The notes: generated by a model not told the origin, from the sequence alone. A DNA stretch of 64,000 nucleotides from Rutidosis leptorrhynchoides (GCF_046630445.1 NC_092339.1:77642001-77706000), one strand, 5' to 3'; shown: positions 13,078 to 25,401, counted from the stretch's first letter. Numbers and translations: made by a program.

Positions 13078-13154
13078 CCATGCGATCGCATGGTTTCCCC
13101 TCATAACTTCCATGCAATCGCATGGCTAAGGGGGACAGGCCAAAGTCTATAAAT
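13078..13154 (+). promoter_or_regulatory. Paired palindromic boxes and TATA box
   Basis: CCATGCGATCGCATGG (13078-13093, a perfect palindrome) and CCATGCAATCGCATGG (13110-13125) are followed 23 bp later by TATAAAT (13148-13154). This is the likely LTR promoter. The boxes stand out by their GC content in AT-rich DNA. Confidence 0.6.
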
Positions 13155-13214
13155 TTCGACGTTTTGGTTCATTTGTGGCACATTTCCTCTTCTGATCATA
13201 TGTTACTCCGTATT

Positions 13215-13310
13215 TATGTTATTTAATTATTATTATAATTATTATTATTATTATTATTATTAAGATTAATATTATTATTATTAATCTTATTATTATTATT
13301 AGTATTTTTA
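13215..13310. repeat. ATT/TTA-rich microsatellite
   Basis: Imperfect ATT repeats with an internal inversion (TAAGATTAAT in the middle). Confidence 0.8.
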
Positions 13311-14134
13311 AATATCGTTATAATTAGTATTATACATAAAATACTACGACGAGGTCATGAGCGTGTCACTTTCAAAATGGGTTTTCATACGGGATAAAGC
13401 TAAGAAAATTATGGATTATAGCTATGGAGGTTATTGGTAATGTTCATGGGTACTGTTCGCAAGTCAAACCTAGTGTTTATCATATTCGTTGCGTCTACGT
13501 ACTTTCTTGCAATATTAAATCACAATATTGATACGTAAGCATTCATATCTTATCTTTTATATATTAATTGTGTATCCATGTCTAGTGCTCGAGTATATAT
13601 ATTTATATATGCTTGTATACTAAATTTTGTCATTAAACGGTTATAATGAATCACGAATTAAATGCATATATTACTGGTAAAAGGTATATGATATACATGT
13701 TTTTGGAAAGCTGACGAAAAATCAATAACTTTTCATTTAGATATCGAATAATCTCGATGAACGGATTAAAAGATATGATCAACTGAATTATGATTGACGT
13801 TAATTGAAATTGCTTTTGAATCTGCAATTAAGATTTAAACAACTTGTTTACGAGATTTATAAATTGGATTCTTGAATATTACCAACCGAGTAAATGAACC
13901 CTTATATAAGGTACGTCTCGTTTTGTTAAACAACTGTCAAAATTGACTTTTTGGAAACGACTTTGGATAACTTTTGTATGTCGATCTCGAGCATTAGGAT
14001 TGTGATACACTATGACCTGAACTAGCTTGATAGACATTTATTGACCAACATATGTTCTCTAGGTTGAGATCTACGATTATTTGGTAATCCGAGTTTCGGT
14101 CACATTATGATGAACAACTTTATGTGCTGCTAAG

Positions 14135-14691
14135 GTGAGTTTCATATGATCCCTTTTTAATTGCTTTTGCAATATATATTTTTGGGCTGAGAATACATGC
14201 AATTTATTTTTAAACGCAATGGATACAAGTACATACTAAATTCTACGCTGAGTTTAAACCAAAAATCCCTTAGCTTTGGTAACTAGTAACTGCCAGTACA
14301 TAGGATATGGACTGGTGGGCGCGAATAACAGTATATGGATCCATAAGGCTTGACATCCCCATCCTAGCTAGAGCACTAGCCTTTTAACGGACGTGTGTTA
14401 TTTGAGTTTAGGACACGTTGGTTTGCGTGTATTAAAACGAATGGGGTATTTATCATTATAACGTTAAAGTTTAGTTACCAGGGTGCTCTGTTATGTAGAA
14501 TCTATTGATAAACGTTTCTGGATGAAACAACTGAAATCTTGTGATCCACTTTTATATAATCTATTGATAAATGTTTCTGGATGAAACAACTGAAATCTTG
14601 TGATCCACCTTTACATACAGATTATACGAAACAATAAAATTATGAACTCACCAACCTTTGTGTTGACACTTGTTAGCATGTTTATTCTCAG
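14135..14691 (+). other. Intron-like module in LTR
   Basis: Donor CTAAG|GTGAGTTTC at 14135; shared block GGGCTGAGAATACATGC at 14184-14200; branch-like CTCAC at 14647-14651; hairpin CAAC/GTTG (14652-14655, 14662-14665); acceptor TTTATTCTCAG ending at 14691, 26 nt after the hairpin. The following CTTCCGCTG is also shared between families. Splicing is inferred. Confidence 0.55.
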
Positions 14692-16093
14692 GTTTCCTAG
14701 AAGTCTTCCGCTGTTTGCTTATATGTTATACAAGTGATGTGCTGCGAGGTGTATATGAAATAGCTTTATTTTTACTAGGAAATACTATTAAATACGATAC
14801 AATTTTACACAAGATATTTATTTATTTATAGAATGGATATACGAAAACCTTGCTATAACACTTATAGGCAGTGTACCTAATCGTACAGTAGTGTAGTTTT
14901 TAGTAAGTCCGGTTCGTTCCACAGGGAATCTTTTAAACAAAGCTTAACGCTATATTAGTTTTAATTTATAAAAATACAAATATATATAAGTAATATTATT
15001 ATTATAAAGGGGGGTTTTTACCGTTTAATGACCAGTTTGTCGATTTTTAAAACTTTAGTCGCAGTTAAAACCTAATATAAAATATTAAATAAATAAAAGA
15101 CTTAATTTAAAGCGTAAAGTAAATAACGATAATGAAATTGCAATAAATAAAAGTGCGATGAAATAAAATTGCGATAATTAAAAAGTACGATAATTAAAAG
15201 TGCAATTAAATAACAATAAATAAAAGTGCGATAATTAGAAGTGCAATTAAATATAAAATAAAGGAAATTAAATATGAAATAAAAGAATTATGCTTATTTA
15301 AACTTCCGTAATCATGATGTTTGACGTGTTGATTTTAGTTTTATGCCCATGGGTTAATTCTCCTTTGTCCTGGATTATTTAATATGTCTGTCTGGTTTTT
15401 GTCCATAACAGTCCATCAGTCATAAATATAAAGTGCGAGTATCCTCGTCAAATTATCCTTATACCCGAAGTTAAATATTCCAACTAATTGGGGACTTAAA
15501 CTGTAACAAGGTTTTAATACTTTGTTTAATAATTACACCAGGTTATCGACTGCGTGTAACCCAAGGTTTTAATACTTTGTTATCAATTATGCCAAGTGTC
15601 CTTGTACATAATTTCACCCCTGTTTTAATAATTCTAGTGACTATTAATCCATTCCCGTGTCCGGTTAAATGAATGATTATTCGTACATATAAATATCCCG
15701 CCCATCGTGTCCGATCGAGTGTATATGGTTATTTATAGGTACATCCAATTGTAAATCTTTATATTAAAATTAACAAACTATCATTTAGTTAAACAAATAT
15801 AAAGTCCATTAATAGCCCATAGTCTAATTTCCACAAGTGTCGTTCTTTTGTCCAAACCCCAATTATGGTACAAAGCTCAATTACCCAATTTTAGTATTTA
15901 GCCCAACATCATGATTACTTCGATTTAAATAAGCATAATAATAACTTAGCTACGAGACATTAAATTAAAAAGGTTGAACATAACTTACAATGATTAAAAA
16001 TAGCGTAGCGTTACACGGACAGAATTTCGACTTACACCCTTACAACATTCGCTAACATACTCTTATTATTAGGATTTTAAAATTAAAATTATA

Positions 16094-16098
<5 letters not shown>

Positions 16099-16174
<76 letters not shown>
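16099..16174. repeat. (AT)n microsatellite in LTR
   Basis: About 38 AT units just downstream of the TATA box in element sense. The partner LTR has a similar tract at 30765-30839. Confidence 0.95.
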
Positions 16175-16180
<6 letters not shown>

Positions 16181-16230
16181 GTTGATGATAGAGAGATTGA
16201 TGGATGGATAAAACGTTAAGAATGCGCGAG

Positions 16231-16311
16231 CTTTTATAGGCATTTTTGTCCAGGATAACTCCGCGAGTTGCTGCATTTTTGCACTACAAACTCCGCGAGT
16301 CGCGGAGTTCG
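16231..16311 (-). promoter_or_regulatory. Athila LTR promoter: CTCCGCGAG boxes and TATA
   Basis: On the minus strand, a near-perfect palindrome AACTCCGCGACTCGCGGAGT (about 16290-16310) and a half box AACTCGCGGAGT (16258-16269) precede TATAAAAG (16238-16231). The copy in the 5' LTR is at 30892-30971. Confidence 0.6.
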
Positions 16312-16764
16312 TAAATCCAGCTCACATTTTGTTTTTTGCTTGCCGACGGAATATAATATATAAATATATAATTTATATAATTAATTATATATTATATTAT
16401 ATTTATATACATAATTAATTTATAACTTTCGGTCCGTTGCGTCGTGCGTTGAGAGTTGACTTTGGTCCCGGTTTCGGATTTTCGAACGTCCTTTCGTACT
16501 ATTTTATATCGTGTACTTTGCGTTTTGTAACTTGTACTCTTGTCATTTTTAGACGTTTCTCATCAATAAATTGAACCTCTTGGATTGTAATTTGTACTTT
16601 TTAGCTTTTTGGACCTTTGTGTCTTCAATTCGTTGAATCTGCCTTTTGTTTTCACCTTTTATTATTTAAACGAATATCACTTGTAAATAGAACAATTGCA
16701 ACTAAAATCTTGTCTTTCTTGAGGAATAATGCTATGAAATATGTGTTCATTTTTAGCATTATCA

Positions 16765-19260
16765 ATATCCCCACACTTGAACGTTGCTTGTCCTCAAGCA
16801 ATACATAACTTGAAATAATATAATACATCACACGAATTACTTCTTTATTTTTCACACTTTATACATCAGTGATTTCAATACGACGGTATAAACAATGATA
16901 GTAACGATAGAACCATGGTTAAAGGTGGGTGTGTCATCCACAGTTGCCTCGGGTTTAGGTCAACGACACTTGCAATCAAATAGCCGATTTACTTTCGGTT
17001 TCCAAAGCAAAGTGCACATTTGAAATTCGGTTTAAAGTCCCACGTGACAATGAAAATGTAGATCCTTAAGGAAATTGGATCTTTATGAAAACATTTGATC
17101 TTTTGAAAATTCAAGCTAGATTTTACCCTAGACAAGTTTTTCGGAATAACCCTTCACCGGTGTTTGCAAATTGTTTTTGTGGATTTTGTGGGTTTCAGAT
17201 TTGAAAATTTTAGCTCAACACTTGCGGTTTTGTGTTACCCACTTGCTAACCTTGTATTAGGAAAGCAACATGTCCAGTTTACTTATTCCGTATATTACCT
17301 TTCGGTAAACTACCGTCCGGTTGTAAAGGAAAGCGATGAACAAGCAACTGTTAAGGCAATGTCCCGTGACATACATTTGTTCATGGTCTATATCGTGTCG
17401 GATGCTAGTACTATCCTTTGTAGGAGCAATAGTAAAGATCATCCTATGATTTTTCGGTCTGGCACAAGGTCCTGTCTCAGACCATGCTATGCAACCACCG
17501 TTCTTACGGTTGACACCCGATTTGGTTCAGGTGACCTAATGAATTCCAGGTGAATTCCTAGGATTTTACGTTCAATGGTAATGAACGCATTGAAAATGGG
17601 TTTTCAGAAAACAAATCGGTTTTAATTTTTGATCAAAATATTTTCTCGTTCAAGCTCGAGTTTAGATATCATTAAATTCCATGAGTTTGAATTCTCAATC
17701 TTTAAGGTCAATCTCAAGGATTGAGTAATATCTGTCTTAAAAGCTGATTTTTGATCTTTTAAGGAGATTATCCTTTCTGGGAATCTGATTCATTAGTCTT
17801 ATCAAGCTAATTTGCACGGTGCCCCCCCATTGTACGAGACAGATCCTCTCATGGTTAGGATAAGTCTGACCACATGGCGACCCTGTTTGATGCTGAGGTC
17901 CGTGGATTTCCTGCTGATTTTAGAGATGACTTTTCTAGACTTTTCGTCAACCTACAGCTGGTCTGGACGACAACTTCCTGACCTAAATCAAGAAGCGCGT
18001 GTCTTTTTAAAAAGACTTTACTTCCTTTTAATGATGGAATTGATTTATCGTGTAGATTCATCTTTCTTTCAAAAGTATTACAATAAATCGGGTAAAACTG
18101 ATTAGTATCATTCAAAACAAAAGTACCTGCAATAACTTTACAGAAACATGTGATAGATAGTTTTTAATTGAATAACTTGGTACATTCTCCCCACACTTAG
18201 TTTCTTTCTTTGCCTTTTTATTCTCCTTTATTCCATTCTTAAATGAATTCTAACATTTTTGGGTTGTTTCTCAATTTATGTCCTTTCCGAGGCAACAATA
18301 ATTTCAGTGTTAACACCTAGTTTTATCGTTCATAAATATGTATAAACATGATTTTGAGTTCATTTAATTGAAAATTTTAAAATTTTTACTAGAAGTGGGT
18401 AGTCAGTAAATTTTAAAATTTGTTATCAGAGAGCACTAGATTCTAATACAACTACTGTGTTACTAGTATTTTTAATGGTAACCAAGTATTTAAGTTAAAA
18501 AATTTTAAAAATCTGAAAGAATTTAACCCCTTCCCACACTTAAGATCTTGCAATGCCCTCATTTGCAAGAAATCAGTAACAATTTAAATTATTGAGGGTG
18601 TTTAGCGTAGAAAAATGATTAAATTTTACCAAAGTTTCCAAACATATTGGCGTTTGTTTGTTGAATGATAAATGGTGCACATCATTTGTTCATTCCGTCT
18701 TGTTGTTATTTCACATATATTTTGCATCTTGTCGTCAAAATTAGTTGCTTTTGCTGAACTTAATGCCAGTCTTTGAAAATGCGTTGGTTTACCCTGTTGT
18801 GTACATAAGATAAACTGCAAACATATATACATATTTTTGAAGTTTGTATATTACCCCACATTCAAAAATTATTAAAATCTAAAATTCTTTTGGCATACTT
18901 TAAATCAAAATAATTAAAAATAATGATAGCAAAATTTGTCGTCCCGCCCTCGGGTAAAGCAATTTCGGTTCAATGACCTAGTGTTCAACTCACGACGAAT
19001 TTTAGAAATCATTTTTTAACTTAATGAAATAAAGTAAATTTTTGTTTTTAAATTCACACAAAACTTAAATTAAAAAAAATGCATATTAATTTTATACAAA
19101 ACCTACAAAACAAAAAAAAATCAGAATGGGGGAGAAAACTAGTTCTTTAGTGTCTGCTAGTGGAAAAGACCAATCGGATTCCATTCTCGGAACTATACGA
19201 GAACAGAACAAATAACTCTAGACAATATTTTATTTTTAGAACATCTGAATCTCCCCACAC
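16765..19260 (-). other. Athila 3' internal region with PPT-like repeats
   Basis: The polypurine-tract motif AAGTGTGGGGA (seen on the plus strand as TCCCCACACTT) occurs next to the LTR (16767-16779) and again at 18188-18199, 18531-18542 (one C fewer) and 19252-19263. The copy beside the LTR should be the functional primer tract. The region is homologous, inverted, to 37681-39661. No standard retroviral domain is found here. Confidence 0.7.
17855..18115 (-). CDS. Small conserved ORF in Athila 3' region, function unknown
   Basis: 86 codons on the minus strand containing SLKGSKVF, KRHALLDLGQEVVVQTSC and SAGNPRTSASNRVA. The same frame is open in the other Athila element at 38308-38574 with nearly identical residues. 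The two copies differ by both silent and amino-acid-changing substitutions, so selection on a protein is not proven; the nucleotide sequence itself may be what is conserved. It lies in the region where Athila elements may carry env-like or accessory ORFs. I recognise no domain and no clear membrane segment. Confidence 0.3.
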   Translation of the reverse strand: MNDTNQFYPIYCNTFERKMNLHDKSIPSLKGSKVFLKRHALLDLGQEVVVQTSCRLTKSLEKSSLKSAGNPRTSASNRVAMWSDLS

Positions 19261-19497
19261 TTAGGTAGCTGTGGTGTCGAAATTGTGATTAACTTCATCG
19301 TCAATTTCTCTTGGACCATAATCAACTTGCATATCCGTGACTTTTGCTTTAAGCCAGTGACCAGCTTTTTCCGTAATATCCACAAATTCAACTAGTTTCG
19401 CCTTTTCTTTAGGCGACAGATTGGATACTAACCAGTTACATAACTTAAAGTTCCCCTTACTTCTAGCGGAAACTCTCGGAAGGAAAGATTTATGCAT
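19261..19497 (-). CDS. ORF ending at the PPT-like repeat, Athila accessory or pol tail
   Basis: 78 codons on the minus strand, starting MHKSFLPRVSARSKGNFK and ending before the most internal PPT-like motif. It includes LSPKEKAKLVEFVDITEKAG, a charged helical stretch. The position suggests the tail of a longer Athila ORF cut by the Tekay-like fragment at about 19498. No domain is recognised. Confidence 0.35.
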   Translation of the reverse strand: MHKSFLPRVSARSKGNFKLCNWLVSNLSPKEKAKLVEFVDITEKAGHWLKAKVTDMQVDYGPREIDDEVNHNFDTTAT

Positions 19498-21409
19498 ATA
19501 GTAGTATACCTGAAAAACTCTCGAAAACTGAATAAACGTTTAACGCGTAGCTGTGCTAATTCCTTTAGCGTTATTATTACCGAAAATAACTTTGCAATCT
19601 CTTTCCAAATTAGCCAATTTTGTCACAACTCCAACAAGTCAACTTCAATTTTTCGTTCGAAACAACCTAATTATAACCTTGATATATATGCGTCCTCTTT
19701 TATTGTTATCGGAGAACCTTTCATATTCCATCATATTACCATCAGCGTTTAATCATCTAAAAATACAGTTCTCCTGAAACCACCTCAAATTGATAACCGA
19801 TGATTCAGATATAGTAGCATTAAATGCAAAGGAAACAGAAAAATGGTAGATGGTCTAAACGGCCAAAAGTTTGATGATAAAGAAAGGATTGTTAGGAACG
19901 CTCGATAGAAAATTTGGTACAGAAAAACAGATTGAGTTAACCATGAAGGAGACCAATGACAAATACAAGGACCAACCCCTATATTCAAAGAATCCAGGTA
20001 ATTCTGGATCCGATGAAATCTTTAGAGAATATCTTGCTCCGAAGTCATGTTAAAATCTTGCGGAAAATTTTTCTTCATCAACCTTCGAACTTAGAAATTC
20101 CAAAATATCATCATAAATATCTTCGATATTTCTGAGGATATTTTCATAAATATTCTTGTTCGAAATTATCTACCTCTTCGTGTTTTCTGTATTTCATTAT
20201 ATTGAAAGCTTCTGTAAAATCTAAGTATAAATTATGAATGAATTGTGGAGAAGTGTTGGGAATTGAAGCATGAGTTAGTATAATATAATGACGCTTGGCC
20301 AACGTGATTATATTACAGTAAGTCATGCTAGGTTTCTAATGAAACGTGATGATGGTTCACAGTAGATCACACCCTCATCATGTGTCATGTTACATAACTC
20401 TTTCATTCTACTTAACTTCAGAACATATCAAGAAAATGTATTCTTGATGGTTCTATCTTCCGTGATGTTGATAAATTTGAAAATCAAATCGTGCTATTAC
20501 GATTTTCTTCTTAAAACATTAACCATTTTCATTCGAAACTCCATACCCACGAATTCTGGACCATTACTTGAGGTACTTAATGGATAGAAGAGAAAACAGA
20601 GCATAGAGCTTCGAAGTATAAATAGGAGTATAAATCGCAGCAAATAAGAGAAAGCATTATCTGTGAATGACAATGATTATAGGAGACAGAAGCAAGGGGC
20701 TTCGAAATATAAGGGAAAATATAAAACCCAATAACAACACAGAAATTACAAACCGTGTATATTAATACGAATAGCAATATAAAGACACGGTATAATTAAG
20801 AATAGTATCACCCCAAGGGCGATGTTGAAGAACACAGATTCCTCCGGTGGAAGTTGGAAAAGGAGAATGATTGTTGCGATAGTAAGGATAAGGACAAGGA
20901 TCAGAACTGGATTAAGCATTTTCATAATCTTTTAGATGTATGAATTAAGAAAGAAAATATAGGAATGGTGAGAATAATGGAACGGAAGAGTTTAATTTAT
21001 AATAGAAATATCAGACAGATTAAACGAGGCAGATCACCGTATTTAATTATAGAGATCTTAATTTCCTTACTCGCCGAAGAATCAAATCTTTTAGATTTCG
21101 AAGATTTTCTTTAAATCCCTTGAATTCTGGAAGTCAACAAAGACAACGTCAGAAGTTAAGACGCACCTTATTTTCTTTTAAATTCAACCGTTATCACGTC
21201 AAAAGTTAAGACGAATCTTTGATTCCTAATTTCACTCTTTGGTAATAGCTTCACTCATACGCTTCGAGTAATCGAATTATTTTATACATATTACTTATTA
21301 GTAATAAAAATCTATTTATCAACTCATATTCGTCATGAAAACATTTTTAGTGTTAGCCATGACCACCTCACTCAAATTTCGGGACGAAATTTCTTTAACG
21401 GGTAGGTAC
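19498..21409 (+). mobile_element. 3' internal fragment of a Tekay-like element
   Basis: This precedes the LTR at 21410 and ends in the typical polypurine region (TTTCGGGACGAAATTTC, then TTAACGGGTAGGTAC). A sense frame at about 19874-20053 (60 codons, with KETNDKYKDQPLYSKNPGNS) is open but unrecognised. The left boundary is approximate. No pol gene is present, so only the 3' end of the element remains. Confidence 0.6.
20746..20925 (-). CDS. Antisense small ORF, two-helix membrane peptide
   Basis: Below the usual ORF size cut-off: 59 codons from ATG at 20925 to TAA at 20746, antisense to the retroelement. The peptide starts MKMLNPVLILVLILTIATII and has two hydrophobic segments (about residues 5-24 and 31-52) separated by a short acidic turn QLPPEES. 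It ends in a polar tail with two arginine/histidine positions. This would be a helical hairpin in a membrane. It is unusually ordered for non-coding AT-rich DNA. I know no named family. Expression is unknown. Confidence 0.4.
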   Translation of the reverse strand: MKMLNPVLILVLILTIATIILLFQLPPEESVFFNIALGVILFLIIPCLYIAIRINIHGL

Positions 21410-21585
21410 TGTGATGACCCGAAAATTTCCGACCAAATTTAAGCTCAAGCTTTACATGTTTCCGACACGATAAGCAGAGTCCGTAATGTTAAAAACTTTG
21501 AACTGTGTTTAATATATTCATTTGATCTTGACTATTCCCGACGATTCACGAACCACTGTCTGTAAATAAATACATGTAGATTTAA

Positions 21586-21591
<6 letters not shown>

Positions 21592-21645
<54 letters not shown>
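21592..21645. repeat. (AT)n microsatellite
   Basis: About 26 AT units. Confidence 0.95.
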
Positions 21646-21649
<4 letters not shown>

Positions 21650-23458
21650 TTGAAATAGAAAACAATTTAATCATTGAAATTGAATATGTAAAATAATAAA
21701 TAAGATAATAAAGTTTGTGATTTAAATAAAACTATATATAAATATAAATATTATTATGAGAATGATTAAAACTATAATTTTAGTTATTATTATTATTATC
21801 ATTATTTATTATTAATAGAATTATTATTAATAATGTATTTATTATTAAATGTTGTAACAGCGAATATATAATGGAATCAGTTTCATGAATGTAATCGAAC
21901 TGTATCTGATTTTTGTTTCTATCTCAAGTTGTTACACATTTACATCAAGTGGTACAAATCAGATAATTAACAGATTCGACTTTATCTTATTTTTATTTAA
22001 CTTTCTGTTTCTTTCTTTTGTCTAATCGATTAGGGTGTTATATGTCGACATCCACAATTGTACTATACATCAATTAGTTGTAGCTGTTAAGAGTCCACCA
22101 CACCAAACCCCATCATCATTCGCCATTACATTTTTTTTGTTTGTCTTTGATTAATATGGAAACCATCCACCAACACCTTGAATAACAACCACCATCAAGA
22201 AATCACCTTTGCCATCACCACTACCACAACCATCGAACAATCATTTGATGTTTCCTGTCTCTATCATGAAGAACCAACTTGAAACTGGTATGCTGCAGCT
22301 ATGTTTCTGTTTTGGGTTTAGATCGAGCATCAATCACACTTTTAACACCACCTTCAACATCTAGACAACCATCTTATCACCACGTGAGACCACCTCAAAC
22401 CCACCATCACCTCACAAGCCTGTTACTACTACTTTTCATTCTATATTTTTTTTTAGGCGTGGAACACCAAGAGCAACCACCAAACCACCACTCAAAAATT
22501 GACCCAACCCCTGGTAACCTGCTGCATTTTTTTTATTATTATTTCTACATTCTGTGTGAATTCGACAACCTACCTCAACCTTATGAATGAATCACCACCT
22601 CCTTTTATGTTATCCTTGTGAACCAAAAAGTCATCTTCACTTTAAATTCCTACCTGCCCGATACATGTTTCCATTTCCATTTAAAAACTAATAAGAGCCT
22701 TCACTACCGATTATAAATATTCCTACTATTATTACGATTCCTTTTATTTAATATGAATATGATTATTCATTTTGAAAGACACTAGGGCCGACACCCACTA
22801 TCTTACCCACGCACCTTCATTAGTGGAATCAATTACAAAAGTGAATTTGTTTTATACTATAAAGGGACGTGTTAGTTGATTATTATATATTCTATATGAT
22901 ATCCTTGGATTCCAAATCCAACAAAGGAAGTATTTAAAACAAAACGCGGATAAAATAAGCTGCTAGGCCAGTGGAGTAAAATGGAATCACAAAATACGAT
23001 TTGTCTAGGTGAGTCATAAACCACTTGATGTTATCCGACATAGATCCATTTTATATATTATGTTTGGGCCATGAGAATTATATCTAATTTAGGTTACCAT
23101 ATTTTCGGGTCTTACTTGGGCAGACCATTCAAGGTGTTTCTGGTAAACGTAATGTAAGAGGAAGATGGTTACGTGATCCCAAATGTTATATGATAATTAT
23201 CAAATTATAACGTTTAATGATGATGATGGTAGCGATGGGGTGATGTTATGTATGTATTGATAATGAAGATATTTAGATGATAGATGGATGATGAATTAAT
23301 AATCGTGATCTTCATATTAGGATAATACACGAATAGGGTGTTAGAAGATGTTATGAGTGACGATAATGATATTGAATTTCAAATTTTAGAAGAAGAAGAA
23401 GATGGAACCTGAAGACATCTTAAAAAGGATTTAGAATCCGAAATAAATAAGGAAGTAA

Positions 23459-23544
23459 GCAATGGCTCAATGGTTTAGGGTGTTGTGTTGATGAACGATA
23501 GGTCCTGAGTTCGACCCTAGTCTCCTGCAGTCACATTTTTTTTT
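23459..23544 (+). ncRNA. tRNA-like (Pol III promoter-like) unit 1 in LTR
   Basis: TGGCTCAATGGTTTAGG resembles an A box and GAGTTCGACCC a B box about 40 bp later, followed by nine T residues (23536-23544), a Pol III terminator. It is not a foldable standard tRNA, so it is more likely a tRNA-derived SINE head than a tRNA gene. Confidence 0.45.
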
Positions 23545-23786
23545 AAACAATAACAACCTGTTAATGGACTGTCTATTCTGTTGGGCTGTAATTGATTTGG
23601 GCCAATGATAAGATACCTTGTTGGGCCGATGTATTCAGCTGGGCCGAAGTTATTTCATTGCTTGTTCTCTGATTAAGTTTAAAACGTAAAGGAGAGGTGA
23701 TGTTAAAATATACATGTCGTATATTGGTGACAGTAAACAGAATAACCAGGTTAAATATAGTTAATGTGTCAATGATTTCAGAAAGA

Positions 23787-23870
23787 TGGGATGGATCAGT
23801 TGGTTAGGGGTGTTTGAGTTAACGAGAGGTCATGGGTTCGAGCCCGGGCATGGGCTGCTATTTCTTTTTA
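23787..23870 (+). ncRNA. tRNA-like (Pol III promoter-like) unit 2 in LTR
   Basis: TGGATCAGTTGGTTAGG (A box) and GGTTCGAGCCC (a perfect GGTTCGANNCC B box), then TTTCTTTTT. A related unit in the same relative place lies at 62600-62685 in another LTR. It is directly followed by a long TTA repeat, as a SINE tail would be. Confidence 0.5.
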
Positions 23871-23898
23871 GGACACTTTCCTTTAAGGTAGTATTTTA

Positions 23899-23899
23899 C

Positions 23900-23988
<89 letters not shown>

Positions 23989-24034
23989 TTTATTTTTATT
24001 TTTATTTTTATTTTTATTATTATTATTGTTATTG
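23899..24034. repeat. (TTA)n then (TTTTTA)n microsatellite
   Basis: About 29 TTA units grading into TTTTTA units. Leucine-rich openings across it are repeat artefacts. Confidence 0.95.
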
Positions 24035-24467
24035 TTATTATAATTATAACTATTAACTAATTAGGAAGTATCATTTATTATTATGATTATAGTTACAATT
24101 AATATTATTATTATTATTATTAACATTGATATGAATATGATTATTATTATTATTATTGTTATTACAAAAATAACACCAACTATTATTATTATCATTAATT
24201 TTAATATATTATTATGATCATTATTATTAGTACTACAAATAAAACGACTAGTTTTATCACTATTAAATTATTAATACTATTAGCAAGACTTTAATATATT
24301 TATCATTATTATTATTTTAAATAAAAGATATTTATATAAACATATATTTACTACATATATCATGACTATATTAATATTACATACTATTGTTTTTAAAACA
24401 AAATGTTATTATTATTTAAGTTAGATATAATATATAAATATATTTTAATATATATAAATTTTAATAC

Positions 24468-24468
<1 letters not shown>

Positions 24469-24528
<60 letters not shown>
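24469..24528. repeat. (AT)n microsatellite
   Basis: About 29 AT units. Confidence 0.95.
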
Positions 24529-24531
<3 letters not shown>

Positions 24532-24799
24532 AATTAAAGTACTCTAATAAGAATCTGACATCTAAATATAAATTAATTATTCAAAATGTATAAAATATAA
24601 AATAATTATAATTAAACTACTTAATAACATATAAATTATTAAGATAACAAGTATATTAATATTAGTAGATAAACTTGTTTGAATATTATTACATGTTTTA
24701 ATATATATAACTGATAACTGATATAGGTTCGTGAATCCGAGGCCAACCCTATATTTGTTCAATGTCGTTCTATGTATTTTTACTACAAAATACAGTATG

Positions 24800-25401
24800 G
24801 TGAGTTTCATTTACTCCCTTTTTACTCATTACATTTTTGGGCTGAGAATACATGCACTGTTTTAATAACTGCTTTACAATATTTATATGCGTGAGTTTCA
24901 TTTACCTTTTTACCCCTTTATATTTTTGGGCTGAGAATACATGCGCAATTTTTATAAATGTTTTTACGAAATAGACGCAAGTAATCAAAATTACATTATA
25001 TGGTTGAATGATCAAAATCGAATATGCCCCTTTTTATTAAGTCTGGTAATCTAAGAATTTGGGAACAGACACCCTAATTGACGCGAACTCTAAAGATAGA
25101 TCTATCGGGCTCAACAAGCCCCATCCAAAGTACCGGATGCTTTAGTACTTCGAAATTTATATCATGTCCGAAGGAGGATCCCGGAATGATGGGGATATTC
25201 TTATATGCATATTGTGAATGTCGGTTACCAGGTGTTCAATCCATATGAATGATATTTTTGTCTCTATGCATGGGACGTATGTTTATGAGAAATGGAAATA
25301 TGAAATCTTGTGGTCTATTAAAATTATGAAATAATTATTTATGTTAAACTAATGAACTCACCAACCTTTTGGTTGACACTTTAAAGCATGTTTATTCTCA
25401 G
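24800..25401 (+). other. Intron-like module in LTR, with duplicated donor
   Basis: GTGAGTTTCA occurs at 24800 and again at 24891, each followed by GGGCTGAGAATACATGC (ending 24855 and 24944), a tandem duplication of about 91 bp. The branch-like CTCAC is followed by hairpin CAACC/GGTTG (25362-25366, 25371-25375) and acceptor TTTATTCTCAG ending at 25401, 26 nt after the hairpin. Confidence 0.55.

Larger units (their letters stand above)
14735..16764 (-). mobile_element. Athila 3' LTR
   Basis: Starts TGATGTGCTGCG and ends TTAGCATTATCA on the plus strand, paired with 29395-31425. The two copies differ by scattered substitutions and AT-repeat length. The ORF-sized openings in it are not genes. Confidence 0.9.

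Noticed and set aside
16052..16276. ORF of repeated Ile-Tyr residues (also at 30728-30937)
   Set aside because: Created by the AT microsatellite read in frame; no gene.
17164..17553. 129-codon plus-strand ORF in the Athila 3' region
   Set aside because: The equivalent frame is not preserved in the other Athila copy, no motif is recognised, and it is antisense to the element.
23786..24043. Poly-leucine ORF
   Set aside because: Created by the TTA repeat following the tRNA-like unit.
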